A stretch of DNA of 64,000 bases, taken from NCBI GenBank assembly GCA_027886185.1, contig WOAB01000127.1, forward strand, positions 2,108,001 through 2,172,000, in the 5' to 3' direction. Positions 11,777 through 22,246 of this stretch are shown piece by piece (the stretch's first letter is position 1; each line of letters starts with the position of its first letter). The notes beneath the pieces were generated by a model. It made no database searches. It was not told the origin of the DNA and saw nothing but the letters and a program-made list of their open reading frames with translations. Source of the stretch: Rheum nobile. Its lineage: Eukaryota > Streptophyta > Magnoliopsida > Caryophyllales > Polygonaceae. The translations under genes were made by a program, and so were the position numbers.

Positions 11777-12024
11777 GTAGTATAACATATCATTTTATCT
11801 TTTTAGTGGTTCTGTATGTTTGAACAAACCGTCAAGATATTTGAACATTATACTAGAGTTGTTGAACAAAAAATTTGCAAAAATTAGAAGTTTGAACTAT
11901 GTGCTAAACAGATGAACAACTTCAATATTTTTTTGAACAAACAACACATATATTTGAACATTTTCAGTAAAATTGAAAGTATGGACTATCTCATATAAAC
12001 ATGGATGAACGACAAATTACTTAC
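11777..12024. other. Spacer between convergent MULE genes, rich in TTGAACAA motifs
   Basis: AT-rich DNA with six TGAACA-containing motifs in 150 bp (about 11818-11965), all on plus. No exon of either neighbouring gene is visible here. Confidence 0.45.
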
Positions 12025-12338
12025 CTCGAAAAAGTCAGCTTTCGATAGACGCTTTGTTCCAATCCCTTGCGCCCGCTGACTGCTTCTTGAACCCTCAGCA
12101 AAAACTAGCTCTGATGTTGACGGAATTGTTTGTCTGACATCCACATACCCCAGCCCAAACCCTCCACTGTTCATCTCGTATAGCTCTCTTTTTGTAATCT
12201 CTTTCCTAATCCAATTCACAAATGTTGGGAAGGCTTGTGGTACAGTACGTCTCCCATTTACTACTCGGTCAACATAGAACAACTGTAATGAAAAAGAAGT
12301 GTTAAAGTTGAACAAATTAGATATAAAGTTGAACAAAC

Positions 12339-12353
12339 ATATATTTAGGATAT
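12339..12353 (+). repeat. LINE 1 target-site duplication, left copy
   Basis: ATATATTTAGGATAT, identical to 17612-17626. It abuts the T-run at 12353-12361, which is the poly(A) tail of the minus-strand LINE. Confidence 0.9.
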
Positions 12354-12361
12354 TTTTTTTT

Positions 12362-12743
12362 GCCAAATGGTAAGATTTTATTAATGGTTGGGAAAAAGGC
12401 CCAACGTCCTATTTACACACACCAATACGAGACAAACAAAACAACAAAAGAAAACAAGAACAAACAACCTAATACAAGGAACTAGAGCAAGGAACAACAA
12501 AAAACAGCAAACACCAAAACAAAGACAGAAACAAGAGACTACAAACAGAACAAAAACACAGTCAAGAGAACACAAAAAACAATAGGGCAATCATAAACAG
12601 AACAACCTTACTAGAGACAGAAACAGCTTCAAACAAAAAGACAACAAAGCAAGCTGCCAGACTCAACCAAAAACCAGATGAAGAGCAAACAACACAACCA
12701 TCACAAACAGGCATCCAAATGCCAACATCAGACAAACATGCTA
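12362..12743 (-). other. LINE 1 3' untranslated region
   Basis: On plus it is A/C-rich with very few G. ORFs in it on both strands are composed of a few residues and reflect base composition, not coding. Confidence 0.55.
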
Positions 12744-15700
12744 TCAGATTCTAAGCCTTCTTCTCATAGCATCCCCTCTTCTCCCTCTAATTGGCATAAG
12801 GTGAAGAATTCTGAATTTGCAAGCTTGTATGATCTTCTTCACTTCTTCATCCTCCTTCACAGTAGCCCCTTTGAGTATTACTGCATTTCTAAGTTGCCAA
12901 ATGAAGTACACAATCGCCATGACAGTGAGCAGTTTAGAGAGATAGATATTATTGTTTTTCTTATCACAGACAGCAAACCATTCCCACCAAGCAACAAGAC
13001 TCCTCTTCCGAATATGAATGCCTTGCCACTTTAAAACTTTATCTGTTATATTATTCACTACAGGGCAATTAAACCAGATATGATTCTCATCCTCATCATC
13101 TCTTAAGCACAGAGAACATCTTGGGTTGTCAATAATGCCCCACCTGTACAGCTTAGCAGCTGTTGGAAGTCTACCAAGAGTAGCTAACCAACATATAAAG
13201 CTCCACTTCCTAGCTTGAAGACCTTTCCAAATCACTGCACACTAAGGAATCTTATGTTCTCTAGGCCTAAGTAGAGAGTAAAGACCAGTTGTGTTCAGTT
13301 TACCATCACTTCTTGTTATGAGGGGGTTAGTCATAGAATGATGTAGATGTTGGACACAATCCCTGACCTTCAATAAATTTCTCCACAACCAAGAGCAAGA
13401 GGAATTTAACTGAGCATGCCAGATATCTCTTCTCTTAGTAATATTCTGTCTAACCCAAAGAGTCCACAAGTTGTTCTTTTCCCAGTGTAGATCAAAAATG
13501 AATCTGAATAGTAGGGTCTTGTTCCAAGAGAGAAGCTCTTTAAAGTTCAATCCTCCATTGCCAAATTCCTGGCAGACTCTACTCCAAGCAACAAGATTCC
13601 TACCACTGCCAAGCTCACCAGACCAGAGATAAGATCTATAAAGGCTCTCAACTCTTCTAATCACCTTCTTGGGGAAAGGTATAATCTGCATCCAGAAGGA
13701 AAGCACACCTTCCAACACTGCTCTAACTACCTGTGCTCTACCTGAATAAGATATTTTTCTTGCACTTCTATAGTGTAAAACATGCTTCAGCCTGTCATAT
13801 AGTGGACCATATTCATCAACTTTTAGCTTCTTAGAGTGAAGAGGAATGCCAAGATATTTAACTGGAAAGACCCCCTGAGCAAAACCAAGGAGGTTGGCAT
13901 ATTCCTCTCTTCTGGCAGGACTAAGGCCTCCAAAGAACACCTTAGATTTAGAGCAATTAGCCACCAAACCAGACTCCCAGGCAAAATCACTAAGGCATTC
14001 TTTGATGATCTTTAAAGTAAAAAGGGAAGGCTTACAAAAGATCATAAGATCATCAGCAAAAGCAATACTCACCAACTGAAGCTGCTTACACTTTGGATGA
14101 TAGCCAAATCCCTTCTGCCTACTTGCTTTGTTTAATTTCCTGGCAAACATTTCCATAACAATGACAAAAAGAAAAGGGGAAAGAGGGTCACCTTGTCTCA
14201 ATCCTCTTCTACCTTTAAAGAATCTTTTGGCTTCTCCATTGATCATGATAGAGTATGAAGGTGTAGAAACACACTCCATAATCCAGCCAATAAACTGCTC
14301 AGGGAAGTTAAGGTATAAAAGAGCTTTATGAAGGTAATCCCAACTAACACAATCATAAGCTTTTTGAAGATCAATTTGGAGAAGGCATCTAGGAGAAATA
14401 TTTTTGCTGTCATAACCCCTAATGATCTTCTGAGCCAAAGCAATGTTATGAGCAATAGATCGGCCAGGAACAAATGCTCCTTGATTAATGGACACAATCT
14501 CATCAAGTCAAGGTCTCATTCTCTTCACAAGGACTTTTGAGATGATCTTCAGCACTGTATTACAACAAGAGATAGGTCTGAAGTCCTTGACAAGGAAGGG
14601 ATTATCTACCTTTGGAATGAGGCTCACAAAGGTAGCATTAGACTCTCTCAGAATTTTGCCTCTCCTGAAAAAATCTTGAACAACAGCAATAACATCTTGT
14701 CTCACAATCTCCCAACCATTTTTAAAGAAATGACTACCAAAACCATCAGGCCCCGGGGATTTCAAGTTACCTATATTGAAAGTTGCATCTTTAATCTCAG
14801 CTTCACTAGGCAAGGAACAAATAGATGTATGATGAACATTATCAATTTTATTGCCTCCATAACTGTCAAAGTTTACATTAGCAGTCAAGCCTTGAGTACC
14901 AAAGAGATTGATGTAGAATAACAAGATTTCTGCTTCAATATCAGCTTCAGAATCAATCACTTGGCCATGAGCATTTTTCAGAGCAAAGATGCTAGACTTA
15001 GCCTTCCTGGTTTTTATCCCATTGTAGAAAATTGGAGAGGTATCTTCCCTAAGTTTTATCCAATCCACCTTGGCTCTTTGAGCAATAAAACTTTGCAATT
15101 GGCTCATTCTCAGGTTAAGCTCTTCCTTAGCATTCACAACCTCATGTTGCTTAGCCACACAGGAAAAGTCATGTTGAAGTACATCATTAGACTTCTTTAA
15201 TCTTTCAACACATTCTTCCACCATAATTTCCAACTGCCTGAATCTGCCTTTCTGCCATCTCTTCAATACTGCCTTAGTTTTCTTCAATTTAGAGGTCAAA
15301 ACATACTAAGCATTCCCATTCAGAGTGTCCTGCCAAGCACTGGAAATCAGATCAAGATAGTCAGGCTCCTCAGTCCAGTAATTTCGAAATTTGAAAGGAA
15401 TCCTTTTGAAGCCAGGATTAGGATTAATATGAACAATAGCTGGAGAGTGATCTGAAATGTTGGGATCTACAAAAAACACTCTAGAAGTAGGAAAACTGCC
15501 ATCCCAAGTCTGATTAATAAGAACTCTATCAAGCTTACAAGCAATTCTATCTCTCCCCTCTTGTTGGTTACTCCATGTATAGTAAGCCCCCGAAAAAATA
15601 TGATCACTAAGATGAGTCTGATCAAGAACCTGCACCAGCTCTTCTGAACAATGAAACAAATTATTCCTAAAAGAGATCTTCTCAGCTGACTGAAGCAAAC

Positions 15701-16136
15701 AATTAAAATCTCCCAAGATAACCCAAGGTTGAGTGATACCATTAGCTAAATTCAGTAAGTCATTCCACAGAGATCTCCTCTCAAGCTTAGCATTGAAAGC
15801 ATAAACAAATGTAGCATAGAAACAAGTCAAATTATCTCTGCTAACCACCTTGCAATGTATCATCTGAGGAGAGATTACAAGAGGAACAATATTTAGCACC
15901 ATAGGATTCCAAGTGACCCAAATCCTGCCTCTATGATTAGGCAAACTATTAGTAACAAATTGCCACTGATTCATCAGCATCTTAGAGAGAATAACTTCCT
16001 TGTCATGAGGTATTTTAGTCTCAAGAAGACCAACAAGACTCATCTTATTTTTGTTCACAAACTCCCTCACAAAGTGAGGTCTAGGGGAATTACAGCATCC
16101 CCTAGTATTCCAACTTCCAATAATGACTTCAATCAT
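12744..16136 (-). pseudogene. LINE 1 ORF2: endonuclease-reverse transcriptase with three nonsense codons
   Basis: One continuous frame of 1,131 codons is interrupted only by stops at 15306-15308 (TAG), 14508-14510 (TGA) and 13242-13244 (TAG). There are no frameshifts. The apurinic-type endonuclease (about residues 1-240) keeps GSWNTRG, the LLETK glutamate, LGDFN and SDHSP. The reverse transcriptase keeps LRQGDPLSPFLF and the catalytic FADDLMIF. A C-terminal zf-RVT finger reads CSLCLRDDEDENH...C. There is no RNase H domain after it. The start ATG overlaps the ORF1 stop (ATGATTGA), the usual L1 coupling. Activity in trans or before the nonsense mutations would have nicked DNA and copied the LINE RNA. 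The TGA could come from a methylated CGA. Confidence 0.9.
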
Positions 16137-17580
16137 TATCTTGCATAAGAGAGCTGCTACAACTCATGTGAGAAGTCATGTTAGCATTCACAAAGGAGCA
16201 GGTTTTCCCCTTCTTGGTAGGAGTAGGCCAAGTTCTGTTTAACTGGCCCTTTGATAAGCCATCTACTGGATCAATATTATCTTCCAACACAACAACATTA
16301 GGGGAAATTAGCTCAGTTCTGCAATTATTCTCAACTGGCTTACTCTGCTTACTCTTAGACATCTCTAAAATAATATTTGGATCAGCAACTATAGAAGATT
16401 GAGGCTCATTTCTGTAATTATTATCAACAAGCTTACTTTGCTGATCTTGAGCAATATCTCCCTCAGACAAATGTTGCTTGGCAACCCAGACATATTTCTT
16501 ATCCTTAGCAACCTCTTTCTCAGGTAGATTCTTCTTAGTCCTCTTATGAATTTTTTGCTTATTAGTTGCATATACCTCCGTGGAATGGCCAAACACACCA
16601 CAAACAGAGCAAGTCCAAGGCAACCATTCATACCAAATGCGGATCTTATAGATTGTTCCATCTGGTCCAATTAACTTCACCTCAGGTTTCATAGTATCCT
16701 CCACACTAACCATAACCAGAAGTCGAGCATAGGAAATATGATTCCGAGTTGCAGTAAATTGATCCATACAAATTGGAGTCTCAATCATACTGCCAATGAT
16801 GCTTAACATCCTCTCTGAGCAAAAGATTGGATCAATATTACGCAATTGAATCCAGGCCGGAACCTTGTCAAAGCAAGACCATGCCATAGGAGTTCCCGAC
16901 TTCCATTCCTTCAACACCAGTGGTCTCGAATCCAGAATAAGCCAAGGCCCCTGCTCCATAACCCAATTCATATGCTCACGGCTTTGGAAACGAAAAATCC
17001 AAATGCCATTCTCTCGCAGATCGATCTCTGGGGGTTCAACTTCCCAATTCTGATTAACAAATTCCTTCATAATCTCAGATGTAACATTCAAGCCAATAAC
17101 CCCTCCTATTAGAGTGAATTGCCATTTTATCATCTCCAATTTCACATCACTTAGTTGAAATTCATAAGTATCTCTGTTTGAAAGTTCAATTATGTCCAGT
17201 TTAAATCCTAGATGCTTAGATCTAGGTTTAGGACCTTCAACATCAGGAATCACAGGAGATCTAGCACGTGGAGGAGAAGATTTCGATACCGTCATGACCG
17301 ATTCATCCTGAGAATTCTCACTTCTGATCTCCACAATTGGAATCTGATTATCACAAATCGGACTCGCTATCTGACTCTCACTTCTGATCTCCATGGTCAA
17401 AATCGTAATCGGAACTTGTTTGGATTTGGTCGGAACTTTCTTCGCCGGAAGAACAGCTCCGATCTGGACTCTCATATCTTTCTTCGTAACAGAGAATCCA
17501 GCTTTTCCTTGCTTCTTAGCTTGCCTGGTTGTCACACCCCCTTCCGGACAAGCCAGAGAAGCCATCGGCGACGAGATCAA
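16129..17580 (-). CDS. LINE 1 ORF1: DUF4283 nucleic-acid-binding protein
   Basis: An intact 483-codon ORF. The middle has the DUF4283 RNA-binding-like fold common to plant LINE ORF1 (around WQFTLIGGVIG...FRFQSREHMNWVMEQGPWLI...PLVLKEW), followed by a zinc knuckle CSVCGVFGHSTEVY. The knuckle's last Cys is Tyr, so this CCHC is probably defective. The N-terminus is basic and proline-rich; an internal Met at 17565 (MASLACPEGG) may be the true start. Its role would be to bind LINE RNA and assist target-primed reverse transcription. It overlaps ORF2 by 8 nt. Confidence 0.85.
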   Translation of the reverse strand: MISSPMASLACPEGGVTTRQAKKQGKAGFSVTKKDMRVQIGAVLPAKKVPTKSKQVPITILTMEIRSESQIASPICDNQIPIVEIRSENSQDESVMTVSKSSPPRARSPVIPDVEGPKPRSKHLGFKLDIIELSNRDTYEFQLSDVKLEMIKWQFTLIGGVIGLNVTSEIMKEFVNQNWEVEPPEIDLRENGIWIFRFQSREHMNWVMEQGPWLILDSRPLVLKEWKSGTPMAWSCFDKVPAWIQLRNIDPIFCSERMLSIIGSMIETPICMDQFTATRNHISYARLLVMVSVEDTMKPEVKLIGPDGTIYKIRIWYEWLPWTCSVCGVFGHSTEVYATNKQKIHKRTKKNLPEKEVAKDKKYVWVAKQHLSEGDIAQDQQSKLVDNNYRNEPQSSIVADPNIILEMSKSKQSKPVENNCRTELISPNVVVLEDNIDPVDGLSKGQLNRTWPTPTKKGKTCSFVNANMTSHMSCSSSLMQDND

Positions 17581-17611
17581 CCTTGGTCGGTAAAGACTTG
17601 GGGCATAAGAT

Positions 17612-17626
17612 ATATATTTAGGATAT
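17612..17626 (+). repeat. LINE 1 target-site duplication, right copy
   Basis: ATATATTTAGGATAT, identical to 12339-12353, placed directly at the 5' end of the LINE. Confidence 0.9.
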
Positions 17627-18898
17627 GTTGCAGCAGTAAAGCATCATTTTGAAGAACCCCTGCTTGAAGTTGAACACATGTTTCTTGAAGTTGAACAAAT
17701 TGCCCTTGAATTTGAACAAAGCTTCAAAAAACCCAGTAAAATAGTGTATAGTTAAATTTGAACAATAAATATTTAAAATTGAACAATTACTTACAACAAG
17801 GAAGGGGAGCGATCCCTTGAACATTCCTTTAGGGTTTTTCTTCCAACTGTTTGTGGTTTTGACGAGGCTGTCCAGCAGGTAACCATACCAATTCATGTCC
17901 TTGATTCTGTCAACATCTTCCAAGCTTCTCAACAGCGATAGATTCGCTGTGCTATTCGAGTTTCCCTCAACCAACAATGTGACAAACAACACAATAAACG
18001 TCCGTTTGAAGAATGGACCTCTTTTCCTGCACTTTTTTAGCATGCTGTAGACATGGCGTGGTAAGATGCGGTGTTCATTTTCTGTGAATCATTTCACCCA
18101 ATTGTCATGGACTTCATCAGCCTTTGTTCTCTTCTTGTTTGACTTTCTCCTTATTTCTATTTTCCGACTTCCTTTAGGCAATCCCATTGCAATAAGTACA
18201 TCATCTTCTTCGATGTGCACTAGGGTTCCATCATCCATCTTCAGGCTGCACTTGTTAGCATCAAAATTCTCGACAATCCAATAACCTAAAAACCTCGGTA
18301 TTCCACTGAGGTTGAAGTTGAGAAGAGATCCCAAACCCATGTCCACCACATCCTTCTTTTGGTCACTGCTCAATTTCTGAACAGCTTTGACAAACTTACT
18401 CGGGTTTGTTCAGTATTGAATGCATGAAAACCCTCTTTTGCCCCTTGTGTTGTTGAGTCTCACTTCATCCTCACTTGTAGTTTGTGGATGTTTGGATGTT
18501 CCCTTGACATTTTTTCTTTTAACTGGAAGTTGTTCATGATCATCTCCCGAGTGCTCTTGTTCATCCTCCCCTATAAACTGACTCTCTTCTGAATTATCAG
18601 AGCTTGATTCAGACTCATCATTCGTTGTGTTATTTTCAACCTGATATTCAGATTCTTCTTGTTCTATTTCGTCTGAGCTCTGTTGATGTTCATCTCCCGA
18701 GTGTTCTTCTTGTTGCTGACTTAATTTTTGCTTATTGTTGTCTGCAGGGTCATGTTCTTCTGCAACCTATTTTCTCTTTTTCTTTTCGACATAGACCGCA
18801 AGTGTTTCTATGTCTGCATATAATATAAAACAAAATAATTAGTTTTTATGTTACACACTGTTTTGAAGGTTTAACAAATTAAACAGAGTAGACATATG

Positions 18899-18933
18899 CT
18901 TGTTATGCAGCGCCGCAGGCGCTGCATAACAAG
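18899..18933. repeat. Perfect 16-bp palindrome with 3-nt loop
   Basis: CTTGTTATGCAGCGCC, then GCA, then the exact reverse complement. Its core TTATGCAGCGCC occurs a third time at 19161-19172. It lies in an intron of the ULP-like gene and is markedly GC-rich compared with the flanks. No Helitron CTRR end follows at the expected distance on either strand. Confidence 0.8.
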
Positions 18934-20177
18934 AAGAGAATATAGTGTGAACAAATATAGTGTCTGAACAAATAAACATTATATTTTATCAAAAGAAATA
19001 TAATATTTGAACAAACTAACATTAAATTTGAACAAATAAATATAATGTTTGAACAAGAAATTTGAACAAACAAATGTAACATATTATTAACACAACAGTT
19101 CAAACTCCAAAAATAATTCATATCTTACATTGTGTTTGTTCAAATATATTTCGTATCTTCTTATGCAGCGCCAGAGTATTTTTTAAACTCCAAATAGGAT
19201 CAAAGTATTTTTTAATTCGTTACCATGTTTGGTTGAGGTTGTGTGAGTCCTCTTATGTTGAATGCCCCCGTTGTTCTTTTGTTTGCTTCTAATCTCTATT
19301 TGAGAGGTATAATCCTCCCTCACTATCATGGTTGCATCTCTAAACTCTATAATCTTTTGCAGTTCATTCACGCTTGAAAGACGTTTTTCATTTTGATCTA
19401 GATTCGGAAGAAATCATTTTAATATTTTGTCCCACAACAAGTAATCTTCAAGTTAAAATTATGTGAATACATAAAAAAAAACTGAACAACCAACACATAT
19501 AATTTAACTAGATATATGTCTTGGACATTTTTGAAAATTGACAATTTGAACTATCTACTGACAAGAAGAACAACATCACAATATTCTTGAACAAATAGAA
19601 CATGAATTTGAACATTTTCTGGAAAACTGAAAGTTGGAAACTATTTGATAAAAGTATGAACTATAACACATTATTCTTGAACAACTATCACATATATTTA
19701 AACATTTTCTGGAAAATTAAAAGTTGGTACTATGTGATAAGAACAGGAACATTATCAAATATTTCTTGAACAAATAACACATATATTTGAACAAATTATT
19801 GTTTGCCCTATCTGATGAAAACTCGAATTTTACCTTTAAGCACTCTTCTCGCTACTGTCTTCGATCTGACCATTTTCGGTTCCTGATGTGGAAAGATAAC
19901 ATGAAGCAACAGTTAGTATTAAATACAACTTATCTTAACTGCATTTTTTAGTTTTAGCAACGAAAATCAAAGTTTTAAGCGTCAATCGTAGTTGAAAGTC
20001 GGTTAGGTTAAGATAAACATGCAGATTTTAACAACGAAAGTACGCAGATTTTTAGGTTAAAACTCGTTACCTTTGCTATGGATTAGAAGCTACTTCAAAT
20101 CGAAGAACCTTTTGTGTTCGTTTCGAGTAAATGTCTTCGTTTCGAGTAAAAATGAAGAGATTCGTGTGATTTCCAGG

Positions 20178-20178
<1 letters not shown>

Positions 20179-20265
<87 letters not shown>

Positions 20266-20275
20266 GAGAGAGAGA
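20179..20275 (+). repeat. (GA)n microsatellite in the MULE
   Basis: About 97 bp of nearly pure GA dinucleotide. On the minus strand it is a (CT)n tract in the presumed 5' leader of the ULP-like gene, just inside the MULE right end. The RERERE ORF across it is an artefact. Confidence 0.95.
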
Positions 20276-20496
20276 TAGCGTGGGCGAGGCAGAGAGAATA
20301 TGAAGCGTCTGGAGACGGTTGGAATTTTTATTTTTTTTTGAATTTTAAAAGCCTGACGGTGTTATTAACGCCGTTAACAATATTAGTTTCTCCCATCAGA
20401 GGCGTGCTCCCTTGATCACTTTGATCCGGCGCTCCACAACGCTCCTCATGTTTCACCGGAAGGCTCCATTTCACCGGAGCCTGACTCTATATATAT

Positions 20497-21639
20497 ATAT
20501 ATTCTAAACCACATTTATGAAGAGTGAAAATTTTATTTTGAATTAATTCTTACAATTTGAGTTAATTCAAGCATAAGTTGCATATCCTTATAACTTAATC
20601 TTATTTAAATAATAATTTATATATTGTCAATCTTAATCTAAATATTGTAGGTTAAAATTGATATGACTAACAAGGTTATCATTAACAGAGTGTTAAGATA
20701 ATTTTTAAGTACACTATGATTTAAAAAAGAAACATACTTTTATGAAATAAAAATATATGTTTCACTTTATTTACTTGGAATAATAAAACAAAAATTCATC
20801 CCCTTTATTAAATATAAAATTACGTTTATGCCCTTAACTAAATATGATGGTTATTACAAACTCAACCTTCACAAGCAAGATAATCAACAGATATATTAGA
20901 TAGTTATTATGCAACTAGAGAAGTTTGCCTAGACCGAAACAACTCTATTACATGTACGAAATAGTCTAAGAAATAACGAAACTCATCTAAACAAACACAT
21001 ATATAATAGCCTAGGAGAATAAGCCCACTATAAGACTAGCCACAAACACATACATAATACATGACAACAATAAGTCCTGCAAACAAAAGTATTCATGATT
21101 CTGCTCCATAATGGACATGTTGTTTTCCTTTTGGTTCCTCTTGCTCCCTAACACTAGACAACGATCCAACAGAAGAAATTGCTCCTTACCACTAGACAAA
21201 GTTTAATACTTAGATCAACTGATGTCTTCAATTGAAAAGAAGGCCATACCAGCAAGGGGAGTAATCAACTTGTCATCTTCCAACTACAAAAATCAATTAA
21301 GATTAGGTAATTCAAAGAACTCTAGCAACTCAAACATGCACAACATTCAACTTTCAACAAATGTCTTCCATTTCTAAAAAGAAGAATGAAAATTCACCAA
21401 CACATAAAGACACTACAAAGGCAACGTACATGCAATGAAACATGCTCTGAGATAGCTGATGCCCCATACACTTAAATATGAGGTTCAAAACATGGTATAC
21501 AAGAAATCAGTATATCTAACCTTTAAAATGCAGAATTTTTATTCCTTTGAACCACCCAAAAGCTAATGAATTTCTGTCAAGTTGCCAATAAAACCTAAAA
21601 ATAAACAAAATAAAAAATTGAAGCCAAGGATTAAGCAAG
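20497..21639. other. No gene recognised
   Basis: AT-rich, without supported ORFs. The right part may be the interior of the CACTA copy that ends at 22243, but the left end of that element was not found. Confidence 0.4.
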
Positions 21640-22243
21640 ACAACAGGTCGGAATTACCTTGAGCAAGACACTCGCCAAAAGAATCCCACCTTTAGCCACA
21701 ACACCAGAAATTGACAGAATTGCAGGCCTCGACACCACCAGGAACGATCAGAATGACGGGAGAAGTTGTCGGAGATTCGAAAACGAGAATCGATGCAGGA
21801 GAGTACTGGAGGGATGAGAGTATTGGAGAGGGTTTGTATTGGAGGGAGAAGAGTACTGAACGATAGAAGAGAATGGAAGGGCAGGAGAATCGAAGGGAGG
21901 AGAGTACTAGAGAGGTCGGAGAATCGAAGATGATCGATCGAGAAGAGTACTAGGCAGCGTTGCGGTGAGGGTTTGTATCGAGAAGATGGAGGCGCGATTG
22001 TACATTATAACGAAAAGAAGATTCGGTGTTTTTATATTTTTTTCAAATCCAAATTAACATCTTGATTACAAGGGTTACGCGATTTGACGCTTTTTTAAAC
22101 ACTTTCGACAAAGCGTCGAGATATTAGACATTGACAAGTGTTGCGAAAAGCGTCCAATTTTCCACACCGCATCGATTTTACTTCGACACAATATAGATGT
22201 GTCGACCCAAAGACGTCGAAAAATGTTGTCTTTTCTAGTAGTG
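21640..22243 (-). mobile_element. CACTA transposon end, copy 2
   Basis: It ends in TCTTTTCTAGTAGTG at 22243, the same terminal repeat as the copy ending at 5406. It shares the internal GAATTGCAGGCCTC start, the GGTCGGAGAATCGAAG phrases, GGTGAGGGTTTGT, and subterminal AAAGCGTC and TTCGACA words. The two copies differ enough to be old. The partner end was not found. Confidence 0.6.
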
Positions 22244-22246
22244 ATT

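Larger units (their letters stand above)
12354..17611 (-). mobile_element. Full-length L1-type LINE inserted in the MULE ULP-like gene
   Basis: A 5.26-kb non-LTR element flanked by perfect 15-bp target duplications, with a poly(A) tail (T run from 12353 on plus) at its 3' end. It has ORF1 (nucleic-acid-binding) and ORF2 (endonuclease, reverse transcriptase, zinc finger), overlapping by 8 nt. The leader before ORF1 is only about 30 nt, so a few bases of 5' truncation are possible. The exact duplication shows insertion by target-primed reverse transcription into an already resident MULE. Confidence 0.9.
12025..20071 (-). pseudogene. ULP1-protease-type gene carried by the MULE, catalytic part absent and split by a LINE
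   Basis: Exons on the minus strand follow the N-terminal architecture of plant transposon ULP1 (C48 peptidase) genes. A CT-repeat leader ends at a donor at 20071. A small exon (19834-19881) starts with ATG at 19873 (MVRSKTVARRVLK). A charged exon (about 19223-19400) contains VNELQKIIEFRDA, and an acidic exon lies at about 18400-18775. The conserved block DMGLGSLLNFNLSGIP...WIVENFDANKC lies at about 18089-18373, then LLVEGNSNSTANLSLL...MNWYGYLLDSL at 17810-18040. The LINE interrupts next, and the exon 12025-12282 (FYVDRVVNGRRTVPQAFP...GGFGLGY) is spliced by clear GT and AG sites. The His-Asp-Cys protease domain that should follow is not found, and an in-frame stop lies near 18410. The intended product would be a desumoylating-type protease; this copy cannot make it. 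Confidence 0.65.
9228..20487 (+). mobile_element. Mutator-like element (MULE) with two convergent genes
   Basis: The two ends are imperfect inverted repeats of about 130 bp. The left end (about 9240-9375) shares words such as GGTGA, ATGAGGAG, GTGGAGCG, GGATCA and TAACGGC with the reverse complement of about 20350-20480. Both sit in (TA)n tracts compatible with a 9-bp target duplication (9219-9227 and 20488-20496). Inside are a FAR1/MULE-type transposase on plus (10180-11776) and a ULP1-type gene on minus (12025-20071). Both are transcribed inward from the terminal repeats, as mudrA and mudrB are in MuDR. MULEs that carry ULP1-like genes are known in plants (KI-MULE/Kaonashi class). A LINE (12354-17611) is nested inside, so the MULE proper is about 6 kb. 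Both genes are broken, so this copy is not autonomous. Confidence 0.75.

Noticed and set aside
12381..12590. Overlapping ORFs on both strands at the LINE 1 3' end
   Set aside because: They come from an A/C-only-biased 3' UTR; the opposite-strand translation is equally open and of very low complexity.
18899..18933. Helitron 3' hairpin
   Set aside because: No CTRR end follows within about 15 nt on either strand, and no TC start was found.
20073..20303. ORF with a long Arg-Glu repeat
   Set aside because: It is the (GA)n microsatellite read in frame; no flanking coding evidence.
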